Shown: positions 1 through 6,796 of the stretch, piece after piece | How positions within the stretch are numbered: position 1 is the stretch's first letter | Layout: each line of letters begins with the position of its first letter | Origin: Bradymonas sp963697525 | GTDB lineage: Bacteria > Myxococcota_A > Bradymonadia > Bradymonadales > Bradymonadaceae | NCBI GenBank assembly: GCA_963697525.1 | Contig: OY969087.1 | Span: forward strand, 6,076,001-6,140,000 | Direction: 5' to 3' | DNA: 64,000 bases | Notes under the pieces: generated by a model | Databases searched by the model: none | Told to the model about the DNA's origin: nothing | The model's input: only the letters and a program-made list of their open reading frames with translations | Position numbers and translations under genes: made by a program

Positions 1-1
1 T

Positions 2-658
2 GGCTCCTCGACCGATGCCGGCAGCGATGCCTCCACCACTGCCCAGGTCTCGGGCACCTATCACCTCACCGACTATGCCACCTCCGATCCCATCCGCGAC
101 ATGTCGCTGACTGTCGGAGGCAACTCCGCCACCACCGACTCCTCCGGGACAGCGACCGTCCAACACGCGGCCAACACCCCCTTCGAGGTCGTCGCGAGCA
201 AGACGGGCTATCCCGACTACTACTTCACCGGCATCACCGGCGCGACCGACTACACCACCACGTGGGGACTGGCCGATAAGACGACATTGAACCAGCTCGC
301 CGGCGCACTCTCGCTGACATGGGACCAGACCAAAGGTCTCGTGGTCGTCCAGGTTCGCCAGGCCGGCGCTCAGGGCGGGATGACCGGACTTGCCGGCGCC
401 ACCGTTACGCTCGACACCACCGCGGAAGCCACTTTTGCTGCCGACAGCACCTCGATGCTGGGTTTCACACCGGGCAACACGACGCACGAGCCGGGCTTGG
501 TCTACTTCATCAACGTGCCCACCGGCGACTTCGTGCCCACGGTGACCCCTCCCACCGGTTATAGCTGCGTCGTCGCCCCGGGGTTGGCCACCTCCATCAC
601 AGCCAGCTCGTATGCCGGCGGGTTCACGGTGCTGGAGTTCGACTGCACCTCCAATTGA
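2..658 (+). CDS. 5'-truncated Thr/Ser-rich exported protein
   Basis: The frame is open from the second base of the window and closes with TGA at 656-658, so the N-terminus lies outside. The ATG at 101 is not a convincing start, because similar coding sequence precedes it without a stop. About 218 residues are visible. They are rich in Thr, Gly, Ala and Ser, have only two Cys near the C-terminus, and read like stacked beta-sandwich modules (GLAGATVTLDTT, GTATVQHAANTPFEVVA) such as carboxypeptidase-regulatory-like domains of exported proteins. A signal peptide or lipobox would be upstream and cannot be seen. Function unknown. Confidence 0.7.
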   Translation, partial: GSSTDAGSDASTTAQVSGTYHLTDYATSDPIRDMSLTVGGNSATTDSSGTATVQHAANTPFEVVASKTGYPDYYFTGITGATDYTTTWGLADKTTLNQLAGALSLTWDQTKGLVVVQVRQAGAQGGMTGLAGATVTLDTTAEATFAADSTSMLGFTPGNTTHEPGLVYFINVPTGDFVPTVTPPTGYSCVVAPGLATSITASSYAGGFTVLEFDCTSN

Positions 659-717
659 GGCGGCGATTTACTTTGCCTCGACTTCGCCGCACAATGCGGC
701 CTTCACCCCCCGCAGCT

Positions 718-744
718 GTGGCGCCACTTTGAGAGTGGCGCCAC
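718..744 (+). terminator. GC-rich hairpin after the first gene
   Basis: A near-perfect inverted repeat (GTGGCGCCACT, 3-nt loop, AGTGGCGCCAC) lies between two plus-strand genes, 60 nt after the first stop and 19 nt before the next start. There is no T-run after it, so intrinsic termination is uncertain. It could be an mRNA-stabilising structure. Confidence 0.4.
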
Positions 745-762
745 TACGAGAATAGGCAAGCG

Positions 763-2184
763 ATGAGCGATCAGCCCTACCAAACCGACCTGGAGTATCT
801 CGAAGAAGAGATGGAGTGGGTCGAGCTGCGATGCAAGCGCATCATCACCAAGCGTCTCGTCAACGAGATGTCGGCCGAAGATGACGCGGGTGTGTACTAC
901 AACCCGAGCTACCACGGGCACGTCGACCAGTCGCTCGACGCGCTGGTCGACCGGCGCGACCGCCTGGCTAACCAGGAGCGCAAGCTGCGTATGCGCATCG
1001 ACTCGCGGCTGGCGTTGACGCGCCAGGCCGGCGAGCCGGTGGCCGTCGACCGCCTGGTCGAGTTGTACGGGCTGGACCACTTCGAGCGCACGGTGCTGCT
1101 TCTGGCCGCGTCGGTGACCTTCTCGCGTCGCTTCTTGCAGCTCTTCGGGCGCATCTGGAACGGCTATGAGGCGCTCATCGTCGAGACCATTTTTAGCTTC
1201 TGCGAGCTGTCCTACGGTGAGCGCATCACCCACTTGAAGCGCTTCAGCCAACAGGGCGCGCTGTTTCGCCACGAGCTCGTCTCGCTGAACTTCGGCCAGC
1301 GCATCCAGACGCCGCAGGAGCTGCTCGACGCCCAGGTGCGCATCTCCAACCGCACCTTCGATTTTCTGGTCGGCGACGATCACTTCATGGACGAGTTCAT
1401 GGAGTTTTCGTCGGTCGAGGAGCCGCGCGCACACCTCGACCAGGTCGTCCTCGACGAGCGCGACAAGCAGCGCATCCGCTCGGTCGTCGAGCGCCACGAC
1501 GTCTACCTGCAAAAGCGCGCCGAGTGGGGCTTCGACGACATCATCGCCTACGGCAAGGGCATCCTGATGCTGTTTTACGGCAGGCCGGGCACCGGCAAGA
1601 CGATGATGGCCCACGCGGTCGCCGACGAGATGGACATGAAGGTGCTCAACGTGGACATCCCCACGTTCATCAACCACTACGACTCCCAGCGCTTCTTGCC
1701 CGCGCTGTTTCGCGAAGCGAAGATGCAAAACGCGATTCTCTTCTTCGACGAATGCGAAGCATTATTCGCCTCGCGCATGAGCGGCAACCCCTTGATGTCG
1801 CTGCTTTTGACCGAGATCGAGCGCTTCGAGGGCGTGGCCATCCTGGCGACCAACCTCCCCCAACAGCTCGACGAGGCCCTCGAGCGGCGCATCTTGGTGC
1901 GGGTCAACTTCCCCGAACCGGACACCGAGGCTCGCCGCGCCATCTGGGCCAGCCACCTGCCGTCGGCCGCGCCGGTGGCCGGCGACGTCGACATCGACCA
2001 CCTCGCCGAGAACTACGAGCTGACCGGCGGCTACATCAAAAACGCCGTGCTCATGGCCGTGGCCGACGCCGTCCACCGACCCGACGACAGCGGCATGCAG
2101 ATCACCATGGAGGCGCTCGACCGCGCCGCCCACGACCAGTCGGTGCGCGCCAAAGGGCCGGCAGAGACGGACGACGAAGCGTGA
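763..2184 (+). CDS. AAA+ family ATPase
   Basis: A 473-residue cytoplasmic ATPase. The first 230 residues are mostly helical and charged, with no recognised fold. The AAA+ core follows: Walker A GRPGTGKT (about 273-280), Walker B ILFFDE (325-330), a sensor-1 Asn in ATNLP (364) and an arginine-finger-like ERR (374-376). A C-terminal helical lid and an acidic tail complete it. This layout, with an N-terminal helical region before one AAA module, is typical of AAA ATPases that remodel protein complexes, but the substrate cannot be deduced. It converges tail to tail with the ThiF-like gene (4 bp between stops), so it is not in that operon. It could still serve the neighbouring Ro/ubiquitin-like locus. 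Confidence 0.9.
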   Translation: MSDQPYQTDLEYLEEEMEWVELRCKRIITKRLVNEMSAEDDAGVYYNPSYHGHVDQSLDALVDRRDRLANQERKLRMRIDSRLALTRQAGEPVAVDRLVELYGLDHFERTVLLLAASVTFSRRFLQLFGRIWNGYEALIVETIFSFCELSYGERITHLKRFSQQGALFRHELVSLNFGQRIQTPQELLDAQVRISNRTFDFLVGDDHFMDEFMEFSSVEEPRAHLDQVVLDERDKQRIRSVVERHDVYLQKRAEWGFDDIIAYGKGILMLFYGRPGTGKTMMAHAVADEMDMKVLNVDIPTFINHYDSQRFLPALFREAKMQNAILFFDECEALFASRMSGNPLMSLLLTEIERFEGVAILATNLPQQLDEALERRILVRVNFPEPDTEARRAIWASHLPSAAPVAGDVDIDHLAENYELTGGYIKNAVLMAVADAVHRPDDSGMQITMEALDRAAHDQSVRAKGPAETDDEA

Positions 2185-2188
2185 GCGC

Positions 2189-2827
2189 TCACCGTCTGAC
2201 CGGGCGCACGTCGAAGTCACCCAGCGTCAGCCCGAGGCTTCGCCGGGTGCCCGTGACCACGAACTCGGTGACGAGCTCGCAGGTCATCGCCGCGACCATC
2301 AACGCCAACGTGCGCGTCAGCGGATAGTCACACATGTCGTCGCGGCCTCGCGACGGGACGCGATACTCCTCATTCCACACGACCTCGCCGTATCCGTCGG
2401 CGAGCCCGGCGTGCACGCAGGCCACCTGATGGCGCGCGGCCCAGTCGGTCAACGCCCCCCGCGAGGCGCCGTTGTCGAAGCAGTCGACGACCAACCAGGC
2501 GTCTGCCAGAAACCGGTCGAGGTTGGCAGGCTCGAGCTCGACGGCCTTGAAGGCGACCTCCACGCCCACCGCGCGGTAGATGGCGTTGGCGAGCGCGCGC
2601 GCCTTGTAGGCGCCGACGTCGCGACGCCCGTAGGGCTGTGTCGACAGGTTGCGCTCCTCGATGCGGTCGCGGTCGATGACGGTGAGCTGCCCATAGCCCA
2701 TGCGCGCCAGGCTCTCGGTGACGTTTGCGCCCAGCGCGCCGGCGCCACAGACGACCACCGGGTAGTCGGCGAGGGCGGCCATGGCCGCCTCGCCGCGCTC
2801 GAGTTGTTCGTGAAAAAAGATGCTCAT
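2189..2827 (-). CDS. ThiF/E1-like adenylyltransferase
   Basis: A 212-residue member of the E1/ThiF/MoeB superfamily, whose members adenylate the C-terminal Gly of ubiquitin-like proteins. Visible motifs: the Rossmann nucleotide loop GAGALG (28-33), the acidic strand end TVIDRD (49-54), ERNLSTQ (58-64, the conserved Arg-Asn-Gln set), Lys75 and DCFDN (115-119). The zinc CxxC pairs of MoeB/ThiF are absent. Cys166 in DMCDYPLT sits where a catalytic Cys may lie, but this is a guess. The start overlaps the end of the upstream gene with a one-base gap (TAAGATG), so the two are probably translationally coupled. The likely substrate is the 66-residue ubiquitin-like protein at the head of the same gene string. 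It is shorter than MoeB (about 250 residues), so it is a minimal E1. Confidence 0.85.
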   Translation of the reverse strand: MSIFFHEQLERGEAAMAALADYPVVVCGAGALGANVTESLARMGYGQLTVIDRDRIEERNLSTQPYGRRDVGAYKARALANAIYRAVGVEVAFKAVELEPANLDRFLADAWLVVDCFDNGASRGALTDWAARHQVACVHAGLADGYGEVVWNEEYRVPSRGRDDMCDYPLTRTLALMVAAMTCELVTEFVVTGTRRSLGLTLGDFDVRPVRR

Positions 2828-2828
2828 C

Positions 2829-3677
2829 TTACCACCATTCCTGCCGGCCCCACCCTTCGACCACGCCCACTAGAGACTGCAAATCGAAGTCCCGGTCGCG
2901 CCCCGAAAGGCAGATGCCCGCGCTGATGACCGTCAGGTCGTCCTTGTCGATCGCCGAGTGGTGCACCTGCCCGGTGGGCGTCGACCACTCCACATGCAGG
3001 AAGTCGCCCTCGTCGCAGTAGCTTCGGAGTTCGCCCCCGGCCATCGCCAGGGCCTGCTCCACGGGACAACTCGCCTCGTAACGCTCCGCCTCGAATAGCT
3101 GCAGGTCGGGCTCGCCCCACGCCATCGCATAGCCGCGGCGCATCTCCGGGGTCATCCCACGCACCCGCACCTGGTTGGGGGGCCACATATGCCGAAGCGC
3201 TTCGCGCAGTCGGTCGGCGATGACCGGATCTGCGCTGCAGTCGAGGTGGTCGAACCACCACGTCGCGCCGTCGGTGCGCGCGACGACGGTGTCGAAGGCC
3301 CGTCCGTGGTCGACCAGGTGGACGACCATGGGCCGGGCACGAGCGAACCGCTGCGCCATATCCGACGCGTTGAGCGGATACGCCAGCCAACTGCGGCCCT
3401 GGACTGCACGCACCAGCAGCACCCGCAACGGCTCGAACAGCGCCAGATAGCGCTCCACGGTCGCCAACGACGCCGACTCGACGAGCTCGGCCACCCCGCT
3501 CTGGGGCGCAAACACGCCCCAGCCCACAAAATCAGCCGGAGACGGCGCATACGTGCGCACCAGCCCGGAAATCCGTGCCCGGACCTTACCGTCCTCGACA
3601 CGCGGCGCGACGAACTGTGTCTGCTCGAACGCCCGCTCGGCACGAGCGAGATCGTCGATGAGGTTGAAGATGTTCAT
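2829..3677 (-). CDS. Unknown protein coupled to the E1-like gene
   Basis: A 282-residue soluble protein that I do not assign to a named family. It has no signal peptide or membrane segment. An N-terminal beta-rich part (20-100) contains VGWGVFAPQSGVAELV and a block with LRVLLVRAVQGRSWLAYPLN. The central part (105-150) has VVHLVDHGRAFDTVVA and ATWWFDHLD, followed by Pro/Met-rich helices. Four Cys are scattered and none forms a zinc motif. It lies between rsr and the E1-like gene on the same strand and its TAA is one base from the next ATG. An adaptor, an E2-like acceptor or a substrate-binding role is possible. None is shown by the sequence. Confidence 0.75.
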   Translation of the reverse strand: MNIFNLIDDLARAERAFEQTQFVAPRVEDGKVRARISGLVRTYAPSPADFVGWGVFAPQSGVAELVESASLATVERYLALFEPLRVLLVRAVQGRSWLAYPLNASDMAQRFARARPMVVHLVDHGRAFDTVVARTDGATWWFDHLDCSADPVIADRLREALRHMWPPNQVRVRGMTPEMRRGYAMAWGEPDLQLFEAERYEASCPVEQALAMAGGELRSYCDEGDFLHVEWSTPTGQVHHSAIDKDDLTVISAGICLSGRDRDFDLQSLVGVVEGWGRQEWW

Positions 3678-3720
3678 AGCGGTTCCTTGCCAGTCGCTAC
3701 TTCGTCAATGAGCGAGCAGA

Positions 3721-3821
3721 CGAGCCGGGGTGTCCTCCGCCGACAAACGCGATCGACGCAAACAAGGTTGCCCTGTCCGCCCAGATCGTCGTTCGTTTGG
3801 AGAAGGAGGACCCCCGGCTCG
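3721..3821 (-). ncRNA. 101-nt intergenic hairpin below rsr
   Basis: The gap between rsr and the 282-residue gene is bounded by a 17-bp inverted repeat (CGAGCCGGGG-GTCCTCC, with one extra base in one arm). Weaker nested pairing inside (ACAAACG with CGTTTG, CGACG with CGTCG) makes most of the gap one long hairpin. It has no T-run, so it is more likely an RNA processing or stability element, or a third small structured RNA of this locus, than a terminator. It lacks the T-arm and D-arm signatures of the two Y-like RNAs upstream. Confidence 0.4.
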
Positions 3822-3839
3822 TCCCCGAGCAGCCCCAAC

Positions 3840-5288
3840 CTACTCGTCCCGCGTCGGCAACGGCGTCTCCAACACCTCGAGCATCAACTCGAGACGCGAA
3901 GGCCGCGTCAAAAACGGCACGAGGTTGGGTAGCGAGTAATAGTCGCCATCGAAGTCCCAGGTGTCGACGCGCACGCGCGCCTGTTCCAGGCTGTCGGTGC
4001 ACTTGCGGCACGCTCGTCCCACACGCACGATGACCACATCGGGCGCTCTTCCGAGCGCCTGGCGGTAATCGGCGTACGCGTCGGCCAGGTACGGGGCCGT
4101 GTTCTCGCCCTCGTCGGTGACGATGACCAACTGGTCGACCGCCTCGCCGCGTCGGCGCATGGCCTCGACGGCGCAGCCCACGCTGGTCGCGCCGCTGGCG
4201 CGAAGGTGAGCAAAGCCTCGCTCCCAGTCGGCCAGCGGGCTTGCCTTCGATAAGAGCCGGCGCTTCGGCTTTACCCGATAGGGCGCGGTGTCGAAGGCGT
4301 ACACGTACAGCTCGCTGTCGGCGATGCTCGAGATGAGCGCGGCGAGCCGCTTACCCACCTCGAGGGCGTCCGACATCGACGACGACTTGTCCACCAGAAG
4401 CCCGGTGGGCCGCCCGATGCTACCCTGGGCGGTCACCTGCTCTTGGGTGACACGGTCGAGCCGCTCGCGCGTCTCGGCGCTGGCGCCGACGGCCTCCGCG
4501 GCCACTTTGGCCTTGTAGGCCGACACGCGCTCGTCGCGCTCGGCGGCCTCGAGCTTGGCGAAGATAAGCCGCTCGATAGCCTCGTGTTCCAGCGCGCCGC
4601 GCGCCTCCAGCGTCTTGAGGTTGTTGATGACCTCCTGGGGGCTCATCACGTGGATGAGCGCCGCCAGCACCGGCGGGCTCATCTCGTGGATGGCGCCCAC
4701 CGCCACCGGAAAGGGCACGCGGTACTCGGCGATCAGCCGCGCCTGCGCGGCCGGATCTTGCGCGTTGGCCAGCCGCTTGAGCATCCACGGCCGGCTTCCC
4801 TCGGGGGGATCATCGTCGAAGAGGATGCGCTCGGCGCGCCGGCTCGGCCGGATGTGCAGCGTCGCGTACAGGTGCTTGACGTGCCGACGGGCACGCAGCA
4901 CCGCCCCGTCGAAGGCGTGCGGATTGGCCTCACGCCGACGCAGGTAGCGGGTGACCGCCGTGCGCGTCGAGCGCGGGGTCTTGCCAATCGAGCGCTTCAT
5001 GAAGTCGATGACCCGAGCCACCTGGTAGGGCGGCAGCTCCTGCAGGAGCACAAACCCCGCCTGGCGGTGCTCACCCAACGGGCTAGTTAGGAGGTTCGCG
5101 ATGAACACCTCTTTGTGGTCGCGTACCCGCCCGTTTCGCTGGTACCACACCGACAGGTGGCCGTAGAAAATCGGGTCGCGCTCGAGCATCTCGAGGTGCA
5201 CCGCCCCCACGGCGTCGAGCTCGCGGTGCGGCGTGGTCAACAGGCTGTTGAGCATCTCCAGCCGCGTGTCTTTCTCCTGCGTGTTCAT
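3840..5288 (-). CDS. rsr: Ro60/Rsr-like TROVE-vWA RNA-binding protein
   Basis: A 482-residue protein in two parts. Residues 1-285 are alpha-helical, HEAT-like and basic, and include a TROVE-type block HEMSPPVLAALIHVMSPQEV followed by INNLKTLEARGAL (201-233), which resembles the NLG-M signature of Ro proteins. Residues 293-440 form a von Willebrand A domain with the MIDAS residues D300-K-S-S-S304, T368 and D392 (VTDEGEN). Ro proteins are rings that bind the stem of Y RNAs and the 3' ends of damaged RNAs. Two Y-like RNAs lie directly upstream on the same strand. The ATG at 5288 is preferred (GGGAGG 10 nt upstream) over one 24 nt earlier without a ribosome site. Length and architecture match bacterial Rsr proteins (about 500-540 residues). 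A divergent TROVE-like vWA protein is the alternative. Confidence 0.8.
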   Translation of the reverse strand: MNTQEKDTRLEMLNSLLTTPHRELDAVGAVHLEMLERDPIFYGHLSVWYQRNGRVRDHKEVFIANLLTSPLGEHRQAGFVLLQELPPYQVARVIDFMKRSIGKTPRSTRTAVTRYLRRREANPHAFDGAVLRARRHVKHLYATLHIRPSRRAERILFDDDPPEGSRPWMLKRLANAQDPAAQARLIAEYRVPFPVAVGAIHEMSPPVLAALIHVMSPQEVINNLKTLEARGALEHEAIERLIFAKLEAAERDERVSAYKAKVAAEAVGASAETRERLDRVTQEQVTAQGSIGRPTGLLVDKSSSMSDALEVGKRLAALISSIADSELYVYAFDTAPYRVKPKRRLLSKASPLADWERGFAHLRASGATSVGCAVEAMRRRGEAVDQLVIVTDEGENTAPYLADAYADYRQALGRAPDVVIVRVGRACRKCTDSLEQARVRVDTWDFDGDYYSLPNLVPFLTRPSRLELMLEVLETPLPTRDE

Positions 5289-5390
5289 GGCGATACCGCC
5301 TCCCTGGGACATCTCGCATGGGGCTCCGACGCGCGTGTCCCGGACGCACCGGTGCCGTTCGCAGCCACGCGTTCACGCTGGCTGCATCGC

Positions 5391-5675
5391 AAAAAGAGGT
5401 CACCCCGCGCAAGTACACCGAGCGTTGTGTCGGGATTCGAACCCTTGGTGCTGAGGTCCGGAAATACGTAAGCTCCTCGGCCAATCCAGCCCTTCGAGCA
5501 CAAGGAGACGTGCGCAGTCGATGCAGCGCATCGTCGAGCACACGTCGACGCAGTGATCGTGGGGCTGGTTGGCTCAGATGCGTACGTATTTCCGGACCCC
5601 AGCACCTAACACCGATTCACAGTCGGTGGCTTACGCCAGTTTGTAAGCTCGGCCAGTCGGGTCGCGGGGTGACGG
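5391..5675 (-). ncRNA. Y-RNA-like structured RNA, large form
   Basis: About 285 nt on the minus strand, directly upstream of rsr. The ends pair perfectly over 11 bp (GTCACCCCGCG with CGCGGGGTGAC). An internal loop follows, holding ACCCGACTG opposite GTACTTG, and then a second helix GCCGAGC/GCTCGGT. This bulged helix matches the Ro-binding stem of Y RNAs, whose 3' strand reads (G)ACUUG. Inside are a 6-bp hairpin with a 7-nt loop like an anticodon arm (CCGA-CTGTGAA-TCGG), a roughly 46-bp arm (about 5447-5608) with its own inner hairpins, and a T-loop GGGTTCGAATCCC. No clear D-arm is present. The 3' stem runs into CTCTTTTTG, so the RNA probably ends at an intrinsic terminator. Confidence 0.75.
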
Positions 5676-5689
5676 TCTGATTGTGTTGT

Positions 5690-5873
5690 GGTGAGAGGCT
5701 TCTGATCGGCCCCGTGCAAGTACGGAGAGCTGGATGTACTCGATGCTCTACCCAATTGAGCTACGCCGCTGTAAAGCGGCGACAGGACTCGAACCTGTAA
5801 CCCTCGGCTCCAGAAGCCAGAAGTATGTAAGCTCTCCAGGTCCGGTCACGGGGCCGACCGGAACCTCTCACCA
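5690..5873 (-). ncRNA. Y-RNA with circularly permuted tRNA-like module
   Basis: About 184 nt on the minus strand. Its ends form a 10-bp helix (TGGTGAGAGG/CCTCTCACCA), a loop, an 11-bp helix (TCGGCCCCGTG/CACGGGGCCGA; 5847-5857 with 5706-5716), an asymmetric loop with ACCGGACCT opposite GTACTTG, and an 8-bp helix GGAGAGCT/AGCTCTCC (5830-5837 with 5724-5731). The distal part is a tRNA mimic in permuted order: T-arm ACAGG-TTCGAGT-CCTGT (5782-5798), a 6-bp acceptor-like stem closed by a TTTACA loop (5764-5781), then D-arm GCTC-AATTGGGTA-GAGC (5745-5761). Bacterial Y RNAs are known to combine a Ro-binding stem with such a tRNA-like module. There is no terminator of its own, so it may be cut from a longer transcript. 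Confidence 0.85.
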
Positions 5874-5908
5874 TTTCATTCCAATTTTCATGTCAATGTT
5901 TGCACACT

Positions 5909-6109
5909 TCACCCGTAAACCGCCTCCGGACGAACTATGATGTCTCCGGTATCCGGGCGGTCGACAACGTAAAAGTCGAAGCGCTTGCGCTCGACGTCGA
6001 ACCAGCTCGCCAGGCGTTGGCGAATCTGGGCGTCGGACATCGAACGCGTGATGTCGATCCGGCGCTCGTCGAAATCGTACGAGCGCCCCTCGTAGCGGAC
6101 ATGCAGCAT
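5909..6109 (-). CDS. Small ubiquitin-like protein ending in Gly
   Basis: A 66-residue protein. The start at 6109 is fixed by a strong ribosome site (AGGAGGTGA, 5 nt before ATG). An upstream in-frame ATG would run through the terminator hairpin and is rejected. The pattern MLHVRYEGRSYDF, a helix SDAQIRQRLASWF, then DFYVVD and IIVRPEAVYG suits a beta-grasp fold. It resembles prokaryotic ubiquitin-like proteins of the Prok_Ub/PRTRC-C type, which also end in a bare Gly. The C-terminus is AVYG, so no peptidase is needed to expose the Gly. The E1-like enzyme downstream in the same gene string is the expected partner. The assignment rests on length, pattern and context. Confidence 0.7.
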   Translation of the reverse strand: MLHVRYEGRSYDFDERRIDITRSMSDAQIRQRLASWFDVERKRFDFYVVDRPDTGDIIVRPEAVYG

Positions 6110-6130
6110 GTAAATCACCTCCTGGACAAT

Positions 6131-6164
6131 AAAAAACCCGTCTCCATCGAGCGACGGAGACGGG
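6131..6164 (-). terminator. Intrinsic terminator in leader of the Ubl gene
   Basis: On the minus strand a 9-bp stem CCCGTCTCC/GGAGACGGG (6137-6145 with 6156-6164) is followed by TTTTTTATT. It ends 22 nt before the start codon of the ubiquitin-like gene and directly before its ribosome site. No long gene lies upstream that would need it, so it is more likely an attenuator for the Ubl/Y-RNA/rsr transcript than an ordinary terminator. Confidence 0.8.
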
Positions 6165-6195
6165 CTTCCCAACCAACCGGGTATGTACCAACGGT

Positions 6196-6312
6196 CTAGT
6201 CGGGGATGCCTCCTCCGTCACTATCGTCGCACGCGGGCTGGCGCCGCGCGCCGCGATTGGCGCCGCCTTGCCAGGCCGGGTGGAGTGGATATGTCGACTT
6301 CGTGCGTTTCAT
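6196..6312 (-). CDS. Possible leader peptide ORF
   Basis: A 38-codon ORF (starting MKRTKSTYPL, ending GGGIPD) lies between the promoter at 6371-6398 and the terminator at 6131-6164. A weak GAGAAG precedes its ATG. The peptide is Arg/Gly rich with no recognisable family. Its value depends on whether translation through it affects the downstream hairpin. It may be a chance ORF. Confidence 0.25.
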   Translation of the reverse strand: MKRTKSTYPLHPAWQGGANRGARRQPACDDSDGGGIPD

Positions 6313-6370
6313 GTCTTCTCAGGTTTGCGCTGTCCCCAACGGACAGCATATTTCCCAATGACGGCTCTGG

Positions 6371-6398
6371 ATTCTAGCGGCCGTTTTCATGCTGTCAA
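6371..6398 (-). promoter_or_regulatory. Sigma70-like promoter of the Ubl/Y-RNA/Ro locus
   Basis: On the minus strand TTGACA (6393-6398), a 16-bp spacer and TAGAAT (6371-6376) form a near-consensus promoter. Transcription would start near 6363 and give a leader of about 250 nt. A hairpin GCTGTCC/GGACAGC lies close to the start site. Confidence 0.65.
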
Positions 6399-6420
6399 GA
6401 GGTTTTCTTAAATACTTAAA

Positions 6421-6711
6421 TCAATATCCTTTGAGGTCACGCGAGGCCTTGCCGCTCTCGTCGTAACACTTGCCGGCGTTGGAGTGACAACTCGAGGAGT
6501 AGCTCCCCACGCTGCCGCAGTCCTTGCCGGTCTTCTTGTCACAGACTTTCTTGGCCTTCTTGCGGTCGGCAAAGGAGTCGCTGCCGTCCTTGCCCACGCA
6601 CACGTAGACATCGGAGGGCGCGTCCGAGAAGTGATAGCACTTCGCCGAGGCATTGGCGGCAAAGGCGAGGATCGAGAGCGCGGCGAAAGAACCAGCCAGT
6701 AGCTTGCGCAT
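6421..6711 (-). CDS. Small Cys-rich exported protein
   Basis: A 96-residue protein with a clear Sec signal peptide (MRKLLAGSFAALSILAFAA, cleavage near NASA-KCY). The mature part of about 73 residues has eight Cys, many Ser, Gly and Lys, and no known domain. It looks like a small disulfide-stabilised periplasmic or secreted protein. The start at 6711 follows GGAG; a longer frame upstream has no signal-like start. Its leader shares a block of about 25 nt with the leader of the upstream kinase gene, suggesting common expression control or duplication. Confidence 0.75.
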   Translation of the reverse strand: MRKLLAGSFAALSILAFAANASAKCYHFSDAPSDVYVCVGKDGSDSFADRKKAKKVCDKKTGKDCGSVGSYSSSCHSNAGKCYDESGKASRDLKGY

Positions 6712-6796
6712 CGTGACACTCCACAAAAAGATTGGGTTGACGTGGGCGCCATGATGGCAGGTTCGCCGCCGGTGGGCAACCGCCGCGGTAACACCA

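Noticed and set aside
703..1728. Long open frame antisense to the AAA+ gene
   Set aside because: It is a shadow of the ATPase with no recognisable domain.
5745..5798. A normal tRNA gene on the minus strand
   Set aside because: T-arm precedes the acceptor stem and D-arm, there is no anticodon arm between D and T arms, and the acceptor stem is closed by a loop. It is a permuted tRNA mimic within a Y-like RNA.
2189..6109. A complete PRTRC system
   Set aside because: Only a Ubl-like and an E1-like gene fit. The ParB, actin-like and JAB genes of PRTRC loci are absent.
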